Notes: generated by a model from the letters alone, not told the origin. A stretch of 15,985 nt of DNA from Cenarchaeum sp. (GCA_020027365.1 JAHRAJ010000052.1:1-15985); one strand, 5' to 3'; shown: positions 1 to 7,298, counted from the stretch's first letter. Numbers and translations: made by a program.

Positions 1-13
1 TAAACAGTCACAA

Positions 14-29
14 GGGGCCGCAAGGCCCC
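14..29. other. GC hairpin with GCAA loop
   Basis: A perfect 6-bp inverted repeat (GGGGCC / GGCCCC) closes a GCAA tetraloop of the GNRA type. It lies in the gene-free left edge, upstream of thiDN. There is no T-tract after it on either strand, so it is not a convincing terminator. It could be the 3' end of a transcript entering from outside the window. Confidence 0.4.
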
Positions 30-64
30 CGCCGCCGGTCTGCCGCCCCCCTGCGGGCCGGCGC

Positions 65-96
65 GGGGTGGTGGCGGGAAGGAGAGGGGAGGGGGG
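65..96 (+). other. G-quadruplex-type tract upstream of thiDN
   Basis: Four runs of at least three G (65-68, 76-78, 86-89, 91-96) are separated by loops of 7, 7 and 1 nt, which satisfies the standard intramolecular G4 pattern on the + strand. It ends about 15 bases before the TATA-like element of thiDN. Whether it folds or regulates anything is inference. Confidence 0.5.
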
Positions 97-111
97 AAAC
101 CTGCAAAAAGT

Positions 112-120
112 AGATTATAT
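112..120 (+). promoter_or_regulatory. TATA-like promoter element of thiDN
   Basis: An AT-rich patch (AGATTATAT) in an otherwise very GC-rich leader. It is centred about 24 nt before the GTG at 140, fitting a leaderless archaeal transcript that starts at that GTG. It overlaps the alternative ATG at 119, which argues against that start. Confidence 0.5.
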
Positions 121-139
121 GACAGGGGGTGGGGTATGT

Positions 140-1486
140 GTGAACATACTGTCCATAGGGGGCTCTGATCCGTCCTCGGGTGCGGGGATACAGGGGGATG
201 TCAAGACGTGCCAGCGGCTTGGTGGATACTGCCTCACGGCAGTCACGGCCGTCACGGTTCAAAACACCTCTGAGTATGCGGCAACGCATGCGGTGCCGCC
301 CGGGGTTGTACGGGGGCAGATCGAGTCCGTCATGGGGGACTGCAGGGTGGATGCGATAAAGATTGGGATGTTGTACGGTGTGGGGGCGATAAGGGCGGTG
401 CACGGGGCGATCGGGTCTGTCGGGATTCCGGTCGTGGTGGATCCGGTGATGGTGTCCACGACGGGCGGGATTTTGTTGCAAAAGGGCGCGCTGCGCGAGT
501 ATTGCAAAAAGATCGTCCCGCTTGCGGATGTCATCACGCCAAACGCCGCAGAGGCCGCGGCCATCTCCGGGGACGCGGCGGGATGCAGGGGACGTGACGG
601 CGTGGAAGGGGCGGCGGACGCGATTTTGGGGATGGGCGCGTCGGGCGTGGTTGTGACGGGCGTTGTGGATGGGGACAGGGTGGCGGATTACCTGAGGACG
701 GGGTCGATACGGCGATGGGTGTCGTCCCCGAGGATCGTGGCTGCAGAAGGCCACGGCGGCGGATGCGCATTCTCGGCGGCGATGGCGGTCTGGCTTGCAA
801 GGGGGGGGATGGCGGGAGGTGACCGCGGGATTGTGGATGCCGCAAGGTTTGCCGGCCGGCATGCGCAAAGATCGATCGTGGGCGCAAGGCGGGTGGGCGC
901 CGGTGCCGCGATCACGGACGGCGGGCGGCAGGATGCAACGGTGCATGCACTGGCAGGCGGAATTGCAGAGTTTGTCGGGATTGAGGGCATAGGCGGCGTC
1001 ATCCCAGAGTGCCAGACCAACTTTGTATATGCAAAAAGAAATCCATCTGGGCGCGGTGATGTGGCCGGACTGGCGGGCCGGATAGTGCGGGCCGGCGGCG
1101 ATGGTGACGGGGTGATCGTGGCAGGCGAGATTAGGTATGGCGGCTCCAAGCATGTGGCCTCTGCCGTTTTGGCGGCCAACTCTGGGTTTTCTGAGATCCG
1201 TTCGGCGGCAAACATTCGATACGACGAGGGCGTGATTGCCGGGATGGTGGCAAGGGGATGCGTGGTTGCCAGCTATGACAGGGGGCGGGAACCCGTGGAT
1301 GTCCGGGACGTGGAGGGCGCATCGGTTTCGTGGGGGGTCGGATCTGCGATATCAAAGGCGCGGCGGGCGCCTGACGCGGTGTATCACAGGGGAGGGCACG
1401 GAAAGGAGCCGATGATGGTGGTCTTTGGGAGGACGCCTAGGGCGGTTGTCACAAAGATCAGGGCCGCCGTCGGGCCTGCACGATAG
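140..1486 (+). CDS. thiDN: bifunctional HMP-P kinase / thiamine-phosphate synthase (ThiD-ThiN)
   Basis: A 448-residue two-domain thiamine enzyme. The N-terminal ribokinase-fold ThiD domain (about residues 1-235) phosphorylates hydroxymethylpyrimidine and its monophosphate. Visible motifs are GGSDPSSGAGIQ at residue 7 on, AIKIGMLY, VVVDPVMVSTTGG, ITPNAAEA, and GHGGGCAFSAA carrying the candidate catalytic Cys209 (the usual HGTGC has its Thr replaced by Gly). The C-terminal part (about 240-448) matches the archaeal ThiN domain, which joins HMP-PP to thiazole phosphate, with PECQTNFVYA, AGEIRYGGSKHVASAVL and NIRYDEG. I chose GTG 140 because the ThiD fold normally begins MNILSIGGSD and the TATA-like element is correctly spaced for it. 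ATG 119 and an ATG/GTG at 68 are alternatives. It is transcribed alone, followed by 294 bp without genes. Family assignment is firm; the start is less so. Confidence 0.93.
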   Translation: MNILSIGGSDPSSGAGIQGDVKTCQRLGGYCLTAVTAVTVQNTSEYAATHAVPPGVVRGQIESVMGDCRVDAIKIGMLYGVGAIRAVHGAIGSVGIPVVVDPVMVSTTGGILLQKGALREYCKKIVPLADVITPNAAEAAAISGDAAGCRGRDGVEGAADAILGMGASGVVVTGVVDGDRVADYLRTGSIRRWVSSPRIVAAEGHGGGCAFSAAMAVWLARGGMAGGDRGIVDAARFAGRHAQRSIVGARRVGAGAAITDGGRQDATVHALAGGIAEFVGIEGIGGVIPECQTNFVYAKRNPSGRGDVAGLAGRIVRAGGDGDGVIVAGEIRYGGSKHVASAVLAANSGFSEIRSAANIRYDEGVIAGMVARGCVVASYDRGREPVDVRDVEGASVSWGVGSAISKARRAPDAVYHRGGHGKEPMMVVFGRTPRAVVTKIRAAVGPAR

Positions 1487-1516
1487 CCGCGGGTTTGTGC
1501 GCGGCCTTGGATGCGC

Positions 1517-1567
1517 ATGCCGCTCTGGCGGCATCGCGGTTTTGGCACCGGCCGACCGGTTGTCGGC
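1517..1567 (+). other. two consecutive hairpins downstream of thiDN
   Basis: Hairpin 1 pairs ATGCCGC (1517-1523) with GCGGCAT (1528-1534) around a TCTG loop. Hairpin 2 pairs GCCGAC (1551-1556) with GTCGGC (1562-1567) around a 5-nt loop. They start about 30 bases after the thiDN stop. No T-tract follows closely, so the role (3' end processing, termination, small RNA) is open. The rest of the 1487-1780 gap is GC-rich and shows no coding pattern, and I see no tRNA in it. Confidence 0.35.
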
Positions 1568-1752
1568 ACGCCACCGCCGCCGCCTGACCGCCTCGCAGGC
1601 GCGGGCCATGACGACGCGGGCAAAACGTTGATGGGGCGGTGCCGTGCAGTGGCGGCGTGCGCATGATCTGGCCGGGGCCCGACCACGCGCCCCCCGTGGC
1701 ATGGCGCGCCCTTGCAATTCGGGGTTTGCCGGCCTGCGCCGCGATGGTGGAC

Positions 1753-1760
1753 ATAAATAA
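1753..1760 (+). promoter_or_regulatory. TATA box of the nucleotidyltransferase operon
   Basis: ATAAATAA, isolated in GC-rich DNA and centred 24-25 nt before the ATG at 1781. This is the geometry of a leaderless archaeal promoter. Confidence 0.7.
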
Positions 1761-1780
1761 CAACCCCCGCCACTCTGTCC

Positions 1781-2482
1781 ATGAAGGCCGTGATTCTGGC
1801 AGGCGGGCTTGGGACCCGGCTCCAGCCGTACACGACGTTTATGCCAAAGCCGATGCTGCCGCTGGGCGAAAAACCGCTGCTGGAACACCTTGTCGACTGG
1901 AACAGGAGGAACGGGGTCCGCTCGATCGTGATGTGCGTGAGCTATCTTCGCAAGACGATACAGGACTACTTTGAGGACGGGGCCAACTTTGGCGTGGACA
2001 TAGAGTATGCGGTGTCCACAAAGCCGCTGGCCACCGCGGGGCAGCTAAAGACCGCAGAGGAGTTTATCGACGATGACTTTGTATGCATGTATGGTGACTC
2101 TATATTCAACTTTGGACTGCGCGGCATGATGAGGCAGCACCGCAAGAGGCGGTCGTTTATCACGATGAGCATATACGAGTACAGGACGAACATCCAGTAC
2201 GGGGTGATCGAGACGTCCAGGTCCGGCAGGGTTACCGGGTGGAACGAAAAACCCGAGATCAAGGCGCAGATCAACATGGGGTGCTATGTGATGAGCCCGG
2301 GCGTGCTGGAATACATACCCAGGGGCAGGCCGTACGGGATGGACAGCGTGGTAAAAAAGGCGATGGCTAACAAAAAGCCGGTGGACGGCTTTCTCACGAA
2401 AAAGGGGTTTACCGACATCGGTGACAAGGCATCGTACAGAAAGGCATACCAGCAGTTTTACCAGAGGCTTGGAAAGATCTGA
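1781..2482 (+). CDS. sugar-phosphate nucleotidyltransferase (NTP_transferase family)
   Basis: A 233-residue nucleotidyltransferase that activates a sugar 1-phosphate with an NTP, releasing pyrophosphate. The signature GGLGTRLQP (residues 8-16) and PKPMLPLGEKPLLE (22-35) form the nucleotide-binding loop. PLATAGQLK (82-90) resembles the usual PLGTAG, GDS (105-107) supplies a metal-binding Asp, and NEKPE and FTDIGDKASY are the usual sugar-binding elements. It has only the catalytic domain: the left-handed beta-helix acetyltransferase domain of bifunctional archaeal GlcN-1-P enzymes is absent. Its stop codon overlaps the start of a Gna1-like acetyltransferase (TGATG), so the two are surely co-translated. 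That context suggests UDP-GlcNAc, but glucose-, mannose- or other hexose-1-phosphate is equally possible from sequence alone. The ATG is fixed by a TATA box 25 nt upstream. Confidence 0.93.
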   Translation: MKAVILAGGLGTRLQPYTTFMPKPMLPLGEKPLLEHLVDWNRRNGVRSIVMCVSYLRKTIQDYFEDGANFGVDIEYAVSTKPLATAGQLKTAEEFIDDDFVCMYGDSIFNFGLRGMMRQHRKRRSFITMSIYEYRTNIQYGVIETSRSGRVTGWNEKPEIKAQINMGCYVMSPGVLEYIPRGRPYGMDSVVKKAMANKKPVDGFLTKKGFTDIGDKASYRKAYQQFYQRLGKI

Positions 2483-2964
2483 TGGCGGGCATAACGATCA
2501 GGAGGATTGTAGAGGACGACCTGCGCAGGGGGTTTTTGGAATCGCTTGACTCGCTCAGGACCGCAAGCGACATCGGGGACGGCAAGGCCCGGGAGATACT
2601 GGCGGGCATGGCGGCAAACCCGGATCACGTCATATTTGTGGCAGAGGACGGGGCGGCTGGCGGTGACGGCAGGATCGTGGGCTCGATCACCCTGCTTGTG
2701 GAGCAAAAGTTCATCCACGGCGGGGGGCTGGTCGGACACATCGAGGACGTCGTCGTGTCGGGGGACATGCAGGGCAGGCGCATTGGCCGGATGCTCGTGG
2801 AACACGCGCTGGATCATGCTAGGTCGCGCGGGTGTTACAAGACGATTCTGGACTGCCAGGATGACGTGCGCGGGTTTTACGAGAGGATTGGGTTTTCCCG
2901 GGCGTCCAACGCGATGAGGTTTGATCACGGCGGTGATGGCGGCCGGACCGGCGGTCACAGATAG
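2482..2964 (+). CDS. GNAT acetyltransferase resembling glucosamine-6-P N-acetyltransferase (Gna1)
   Basis: A 160-residue GCN5-type acetyltransferase. The acetyl-CoA pyrophosphate loop is QGRRIGRML (97-105). The stretch GHIEDVVV (85-92), then GCYKTILDC (117-125) and FYERIGF (132-138), matches the order and wording of eukaryotic Gna1, which acetylates glucosamine-6-phosphate on the way to UDP-GlcNAc. The ATG shares one base with the TGA of the upstream nucleotidyltransferase, which supports a joint role. The last 10 bases overlap the convergent membrane-protein gene. The C-terminus past residue 150 is Gly-rich and not part of the fold. Substrate is an inference from similarity and neighbourhood; another small-molecule or protein GNAT remains possible. 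Confidence 0.88.
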   Translation: MAGITIRRIVEDDLRRGFLESLDSLRTASDIGDGKAREILAGMAANPDHVIFVAEDGAAGGDGRIVGSITLLVEQKFIHGGGLVGHIEDVVVSGDMQGRRIGRMLVEHALDHARSRGCYKTILDCQDDVRGFYERIGFSRASNAMRFDHGGDGGRTGGHR

Positions 2965-3386
2965 CTCTTGGGCATCCTGCGCTTTTTGATGCGAAACAGC
3001 AGTGCGCCTGTCACGATCACGGGTATGGATGCCGCTGCCATGATGGGCGGCAGCGCGACGACGGCGTCCAGCGCGGCAAACTCTGGCTGTATCTTGGCCA
3101 CCAGCACGACGGCCGTGTAGGCCGTGCCCGCCAGCATTGACGCCCCGCCTGCGATGATCATGGTGCCCACGGGGCGGGAGCCGTATCTGCGTGACATTAT
3201 GTATGAAACGCCCGCCATGATGGCCGCCGGCGCCGCGCCTATTGAGACAAACTGGAGCAGTTTGGGGAGGGGCTCAAACATGTCGATGGCGGGATCCACC
3301 ATGAAGCTGTACACGGTAACCATCTCGCCGGCAAACATCGCAAAGAGGCCCAGGCTTGCCGCCGCGATGTATCTCTCCACCGCCAT
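2955..3386 (-). CDS. small integral membrane protein, about four helices
   Basis: A 143-residue protein of unknown function with four hydrophobic stretches, around residues 5-28, 44-64, 75-97 and 108-131. A basic C-terminus (RIKKRRMPKS) is likely cytoplasmic by the positive-inside rule. A short basic loop (SRRYGSR) separates helices two and three. I recognise no catalytic motif. The ATG is supported by TTTATTTA on the coding strand 25 nt upstream. It ends inside the 3' end of the convergent acetyltransferase gene (10-bp overlap). Probably a lineage-specific hypothetical. Confidence 0.8.
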   Translation of the reverse strand: MAVERYIAAASLGLFAMFAGEMVTVYSFMVDPAIDMFEPLPKLLQFVSIGAAPAAIMAGVSYIMSRRYGSRPVGTMIIAGGASMLAGTAYTAVVLVAKIQPEFAALDAVVALPPIMAAASIPVIVTGALLFRIKKRRMPKSYL

Positions 3387-3407
3387 GGATCGTGTGCGGG
3401 GCGTTGC

Positions 3408-3415
3408 TAAATAAA
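3408..3415 (-). promoter_or_regulatory. TATA box of the membrane-protein gene
   Basis: TTTATTTA on the minus strand, centred about 25 nt upstream of the ATG at 3386. Leaderless spacing. Confidence 0.65.
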
Positions 3416-3432
3416 CTGTGGGTCGTGCGGCG

Positions 3433-4452
3433 TCACTCTATCCCGACCAGCGCGGCAAGCTCCTTGCGGCACGAGGCGCCAAGCTCTTTTGCGGCGTCCT
3501 CCGGGGACGTGCCGCTGACAAACACCCCGTACCCGCGTTCCAGCCCCGACCGCGGCTTTGTTACCGGGTATATCTCCAGGTGCCAGTGGATGTGCTTGCT
3601 GTTCTTCTTCTCGGGGGACAGGTGGAACACGATGTTGTACGGGACGTTCTTGACGGTCTTTGCAAGGCCTCCGAGGGTGGCGCGCAGTATGAGGGACAGG
3701 TCGGCAATCTCCTTTTGCGTGATCTTGGAAAAACAGGTGCTGTGCTTTGTGGGTGATATCCAAAACTCGTACGGGTATGACGGCGACCACGGCGAAAATG
3801 CGATAAAGCCGTCGGTCTGCAGGATTTGGCGCGGACCGCTGCGCTCAGTGGACACGATCTGGCATACGGGGCACACGCCCCTTTCGTTAACGACCTTGCG
3901 GCACACCTCGGCCTCTGTCTCGATGACGGGGGGGATCATGGAAAATGTAACCATGTGGAGGTGCGGGTGGGGATCCGTGCCGCCCGCATCGGCACCGTGG
4001 TCGGCGTATATCGAGACGTATGTGACCCCCTTTCTGGTGTAAAGCCACCTGAGCCTGTCCTGGATTACGACCAGGATGTTGGACCATTGCTCGACCGACA
4101 TGGTCGAAAAGTCGTCATCTTGATTCGGCGATGCCACGACGATGTAGTGGTATCCATACGCGGGCTCTGTGTAGTGCGGACGGTCGCTATAGGCGTTTTT
4201 GGCCTTTACCGACACCAGGGGGTTTTTGGCCTCAAACACCCTCACCGACCATCCCTTGACCCTCTCGTCATCGCTGTCCTGCAGCCTCTGGAGCATCCCG
4301 TCGCGGATCACGAGTGAGAGGACCGACGGGTTTGTCTGCGACTCGTTTCCGGGGGCAAACGGGGACCTTTTGCCGCCCTTGGCGGCCGCCTTGTCATCGG
4401 GCAACACGATCAAAAACCGGTTGGCGACATAGTCCTTTCGCATGGTGCCCAT
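3433..4452 (-). CDS. galT: galactose-1-phosphate uridylyltransferase-like HIT-superfamily protein
   Basis: A 339-residue GalT-like protein with two HIT repeats. The first ends in PHPHLH (161-166), where His164 aligns with the uridylylated active-site histidine. The second ends in HIHWHLEIYP (287-296), the GalT C-terminal signature. CPVC (194-197) sits in a zinc-knuckle-like position. In classical GalT the active site reads HPHxQ; here the Gln is His166, as in ordinary HIT triads, so the enzyme may be a GalT-like nucleotidyltransferase or phosphorylase acting on another NDP-sugar. Residues 20-45 form a charged, low-complexity insertion. ATG 4452 is favoured over ATG 4443 because a TATA box lies 26 nt upstream. 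It is monocistronic by position. Role: interconversion of hexose-1-P and UDP-hexose in nucleotide-sugar metabolism. Confidence 0.87.
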   Translation of the reverse strand: MGTMRKDYVANRFLIVLPDDKAAAKGGKRSPFAPGNESQTNPSVLSLVIRDGMLQRLQDSDDERVKGWSVRVFEAKNPLVSVKAKNAYSDRPHYTEPAYGYHYIVVASPNQDDDFSTMSVEQWSNILVVIQDRLRWLYTRKGVTYVSIYADHGADAGGTDPHPHLHMVTFSMIPPVIETEAEVCRKVVNERGVCPVCQIVSTERSGPRQILQTDGFIAFSPWSPSYPYEFWISPTKHSTCFSKITQKEIADLSLILRATLGGLAKTVKNVPYNIVFHLSPEKKNSKHIHWHLEIYPVTKPRSGLERGYGVFVSGTSPEDAAKELGASCRKELAALVGIE

Positions 4453-4474
4453 GTGCCAAGTCCAAACGCGTACG

Positions 4475-4482
4475 ATAAAACG
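4475..4482 (-). promoter_or_regulatory. TATA box of the GalT-like gene
   Basis: CGTTTTAT on the minus strand, centred about 26 nt before the ATG at 4452. The remaining DNA up to 4610 shows no gene. Confidence 0.6.
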
Positions 4483-4610
4483 TTTTTGCAGTCACAGGTC
4501 ACCTGCCCCCCAAAGATGCCCGAAAAATCGCACAAAAGGCCCCTTTGATCTTGACGGGACCCCGTGCGTTATGGGTTGATGGCGGCGGGCAGGCCGGCGG
4601 ACGAATGAAG

Positions 4611-4618
4611 CTTTAAAG
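4611..4618 (+). promoter_or_regulatory. TATA-like element of apgM
   Basis: CTTTAAAG, centred 28-29 nt before the GTG at 4643. It predicts a transcript start near 4640, favouring the GTG over the downstream ATG at 4694. Confidence 0.5.
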
Positions 4619-4642
4619 CACCTTTGGCCAAAGGCGGCCACG

Positions 4643-5968
4643 GTGGCGACGGGAGGCAGGATCGCAGGCGGCGGTGGCGATGGCGACATACGCATGATCT
4701 ACGTGCTGCTAGACGGCGTGGGCGATCTACCGCATCCGGATTTGGGCGGGGATACCCCGTTGGGGGCCGCACGTACGCCCGCACTGGACAAGCTGGCGGC
4801 AAACGGCGCGCAGGGCAGCGTGATATCGGTGGGCAGGGGAATAGCCCCAGAGTCTGACATTGCGGTGTTTAACATGCTGGGATACAGGTTTGAGCACAAA
4901 GACTATGTCGGAAGGGGGGTCATAGAGGCCATCGGGGTCGGCATGGACTTTCGGGACGGTGATCTGGCAATGCGCGGCAACTTTGCGACGCTTGATGACA
5001 GGGGCGTCATAACGGACAGGCGGGCCGGACGCAATGTCGGCAGGGACGATGCGCTGGGCGTGGCAGCCGAGATTGAGGGCGGGCTGGAGTTTTCACATCC
5101 CGGCACGTCGGCGGCGGTGGTGCCCACGATCGGGCACCGGGTGACGGTCCGGATTCGGTCGGAGGGCGGTGCGCTGTCGTTTGCAATCACAAACACGGAT
5201 CCGGCGTACGGCAACGTCGGCGGGATGGGTGTCGCAAGGACAGTGGACGGCGACATCCGGGTCGAGAGGTGTTCCCCGACGGACGCGGGGGCCGGGGACG
5301 GGCGGGCGGATCTGGCGGCGCGGCTGGTCAACGAGTTTAGTGACCAGACCGTCAGGATGATGAAGTCAAGCCCGATAAACCAGAGGCGTGGCGACGAGTC
5401 CAAGAAGAGGCTTGGCTGCATACTGCTCAGGGATGCGGGCAACAGGTATCCCGTCGTGACGCCGATAGACGAGATGTACTCGATAAAGTTTTCATGCATA
5501 GTGGACATGCCCGTCGAGGTCGGCATATCAAAGGTGCTCAAGATGGAGGCGTTTGAGGCCGGCGGGCTTGCCGACTATGAGGAAAAGGCCAGGGTCGCCG
5601 CAGGTGCGATGGACGCGCACAACGTGATGTATGTGCACCTAAAGGGCCCTGACGAGTTTGGACACGACGGTGACGCTGTTGGAAAAAAGGAAAACATCGA
5701 GGAGATTGACAGGAGGTTCTTTGGGACGCTGCTAGACGAGATTGACACCGGCAGGGTTGCGGTGGTGGTGTCCGCAGACCACGCCACGCCCTGCATAAAA
5801 AAGGGACACAGCGACGATCCCGTGCCGTTGCTGGTGTCCGGAGACATGGTTGCGGGGGACGGCACCGTGCGGATGACAGAGGCGGAGGCCAAGAGGGGCG
5901 GCATAGGGCTCATTGACGGGGCGCAGGTCGTCAGGACTGCGATCGATCTGATCAGACCTCAAACCTGA
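4643..5968 (+). CDS. apgM: 2,3-bisphosphoglycerate-independent phosphoglycerate mutase, archaeal type
   Basis: A 441-residue enzyme of the alkaline-phosphatase superfamily that interconverts 3- and 2-phosphoglycerate, here presumably for gluconeogenesis. Near the N-terminus is the metal-binding IYVLLDGVGDLPHPDL. PESDIAVFNMLGY carries the candidate phospho-Ser. DYVGRGVIEAIGVG, GPDEFGHDGD and SADHATPC...HSDDPVP supply the remaining metal ligands, in family order. The conserved protein begins at ATG 4694; GTG 4643 adds a Gly-rich 17-residue leader and is chosen because the TATA element is spaced for it. Both starts are plausible. The 3' end overlaps the convergent DUF309 gene by 17 bp. Confidence 0.93.
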   Translation: MATGGRIAGGGGDGDIRMIYVLLDGVGDLPHPDLGGDTPLGAARTPALDKLAANGAQGSVISVGRGIAPESDIAVFNMLGYRFEHKDYVGRGVIEAIGVGMDFRDGDLAMRGNFATLDDRGVITDRRAGRNVGRDDALGVAAEIEGGLEFSHPGTSAAVVPTIGHRVTVRIRSEGGALSFAITNTDPAYGNVGGMGVARTVDGDIRVERCSPTDAGAGDGRADLAARLVNEFSDQTVRMMKSSPINQRRGDESKKRLGCILLRDAGNRYPVVTPIDEMYSIKFSCIVDMPVEVGISKVLKMEAFEAGGLADYEEKARVAAGAMDAHNVMYVHLKGPDEFGHDGDAVGKKENIEEIDRRFFGTLLDEIDTGRVAVVVSADHATPCIKKGHSDDPVPLLVSGDMVAGDGTVRMTEAEAKRGGIGLIDGAQVVRTAIDLIRPQT

Positions 5969-6512
5969 CAAGCGCCCTGTTTTGCTTCATCTCGGCAATC
6001 TTTGACTTTACCCTGTCTATGTCTATGCCGTTGTATGTGCCTGCCTGGCCGCCGATCTTTTCCATTGCCCGGTCTAGCATCCCGATGCCGATCGCCTCGT
6101 CGTCCTTTTGGCAGTGGGCAAACGAGACGGCCAGCAGGATCAGCCCCTGCACGAGTGACTTTTCATGCCCCGTGCATTTTTTCCACACGCCCTCCCATGC
6201 CTCGTGGGCCTCCCAAAACCTTTCGCTGTTATAGTAGGTTATGCCGTCACGGATGCCGTCCTCCTTGGTGGCGCTCTCCTCGGTTACGTGCCTGACGTTG
6301 TCAAGCCTGCCGATGGGCTCCAGCCGGTTGACTATGGAGTCAAAATCAGACGGGTCTACGGAGACGTCCAGCTCTACAAACCTGCTTGCCACCCTGCATA
6401 CGCGTATCGAGGCCGCAATCCCGCGGCACAGATCGCGTGCACGGTGAACCAGCTCGCGAGAGTTGCGCGGTACGTACCGCCGGTTTTCAAGGTGCAGCAT
6501 GTACCGTTCCAT
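5952..6512 (-). CDS. DUF309-domain protein
   Basis: A 186-residue protein. Residues about 92-155 match the DUF309 helical domain, with YYNSERFWEAHEAWEGVW followed by LVQGLILLAVSFAHCQ; its biochemical role is not known. The first 90 residues are basic and then of mixed character (LHLENRRYVPRNSREL, later VELDVSVDPSDFDSIV) and I do not recognise them. The reading frame is open upstream to 6779, but ATG 6512 is the right start: a TATA element lies 25 nt before it, and a longer form would run into the divergent eS24 gene. The 6513-6594 gap is a compact two-way promoter region. Confidence 0.85.
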   Translation of the reverse strand: MERYMLHLENRRYVPRNSRELVHRARDLCRGIAASIRVCRVASRFVELDVSVDPSDFDSIVNRLEPIGRLDNVRHVTEESATKEDGIRDGITYYNSERFWEAHEAWEGVWKKCTGHEKSLVQGLILLAVSFAHCQKDDEAIGIGMLDRAMEKIGGQAGTYNGIDIDRVKSKIAEMKQNRALVRFEV

Positions 6513-6534
6513 GAAAAATGCGAGGGGGTGATTT

Positions 6535-6541
6535 CTTAAAT
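6535..6541 (-). promoter_or_regulatory. TATA-like element of the DUF309 gene
   Basis: ATTTAAG on the minus strand, centred about 25-26 nt upstream of ATG 6512. Confidence 0.55.
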
Positions 6542-6564
6542 CTCTTGTTTTTGCGCAATTAAGG

Positions 6565-6572
6565 TTTATATG
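6565..6572 (+). promoter_or_regulatory. TATA box of the eS24-eS27 operon
   Basis: TTTATATG, a near-consensus archaeal TATA box centred 26 nt before ATG 6595. It lies about 30 bp from the oppositely directed DUF309 TATA element. Confidence 0.75.
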
Positions 6573-6594
6573 CACAGCAGGGGGGGCGTGGGTA

Positions 6595-7119
6595 ATGTCC
6601 ATGATTGAGACCGTCAGCGACGTGAACAACACGTTCCTGTCGCGCAGAGAGCTTGTATGCAACTTTGCGGGCCTGGGCGGCAGGCTCAAAAAGCTAGAGG
6701 CTACGGACATGGTATCAAAGGAATACGGTTTGGACGGGAAGATTATCATTCCGGTCCGCATGGCATCACACGTGGGCAAGCCTTTGCTGACCGGGACGTT
6801 TTATGTGTACGAGGACGAAAACCTTGTCAAAAAGCAGGTGGATCCCACAATCCTGAACAGGCTGGACCGGGCTAGAAAAAAGGTCGAGGAGGCAGAGGCA
6901 GAGGCCGCCAAAAAGGCCGAAGAGGAAAAGGCAGAGGCCGCCAAAAAGGCCGAGGAGGATGATGATGATGATGCCAAGGCCGCCGAGGGCGAGCAGGGCG
7001 GCGGCGGGGAAGGCGATGCCAAGGGTGACGGTGACAAATCAGCAGGGGCCGGGGAAGGCAAGGATGGTGCGGCCGGCGGCAACAGCGACGATCCAAAAGG
7101 GGCCGGAGGCAAAGAGTGA
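6595..7119 (+). CDS. rps24e: small ribosomal subunit protein eS24 with a long acidic tail
   Basis: A 174-residue protein. Residues 1-97 are the eS24 fold of the 30S subunit: [17 protein letters not shown], then [36 protein letters not shown] and [11 protein letters not shown]. The family normally ends near residue 100-130. Here a 75-residue low-complexity tail follows: a coiled-coil-prone Ala/Glu/Lys segment with a repeated AEAAKKAEE unit, then five Asp (122-126), then a Gly/Asp/Lys-rich segment. ATG 6601 is an alternative start. The stop overlaps the GTG of eS27 (GTGA), so the two are translationally coupled. The tail may bind basic partners or RNA-free surfaces; this is inference. Confidence 0.9.
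   Translation: MSMIETVSDVNNTFLSRRELVCNFAGLGGRLKKLEATDMVSKEYGLDGKIIIPVRMASHVGKPLLTGTFYVYEDENLVKKQVDPTILNRLDRARKKVEEAEAEAAKKAEEEKAEAAKKAEEDDDDDAKAAEGEQGGGGEGDAKGDGDKSAGAGEGKDGAAGGNSDDPKGAGGKE
6898..6953 (+). repeat. two copies of a 23-bp repeat in the eS24 tail
   Basis: The sequence from 6898 to 6920 recurs perfectly at 6931-6953, with a 33-bp period (11 codons). It encodes the repeated AEAAKKAEE segment. It looks like a recent in-frame duplication within the tail. Confidence 0.8.
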
Positions 7120-7298
7120 GCGGCATGGCTGGCAAAAAGGGATCTAGTCCCAAGGTGTATGGCTACTTCAAGGTGGACGGGGACAAGGTAACCCGGAACA
7201 AAAAGATTTGTTCTAGGTGTGGCAGGGGGGTCTTTATGTCGGATCACAGCGACAGGCACACCTGTGGCAAGTGCGGACTGACCGAGTTTAATCAGTAG
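7116..7298 (+). CDS. rps27ae: small ribosomal subunit protein eS27 (zinc ribbon; S27ae type)
   Basis: A 60-residue zinc-ribbon ribosomal protein. Cys pairs CSRCG and CGKCG, with a spacer containing HSDRHTC, form a Zn-binding ribbon typical of S27ae. In archaea it is a free protein, without the ubiquitin fusion seen in eukaryotes. GTG 7116 is preferred: it overlaps the TGA of eS24 in a GTGA junction, and GGAGG at 7105-7109 is spaced 6 nt from it. ATG 7125 is the alternative. Its last 7 bases overlap the convergent HExxH gene. Confidence 0.9.
   Translation: MSGMAGKKGSSPKVYGYFKVDGDKVTRNKKICSRCGRGVFMSDHSDRHTCGKCGLTEFNQ

Noticed and set aside
8..1153. A 381-codon open frame on the minus strand
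   Set aside because: It lies opposite thiDN, whose ThiD and ThiN motifs are unmistakable. The product is Arg/Pro/His-rich, as expected for an antisense shadow in GC-rich DNA.
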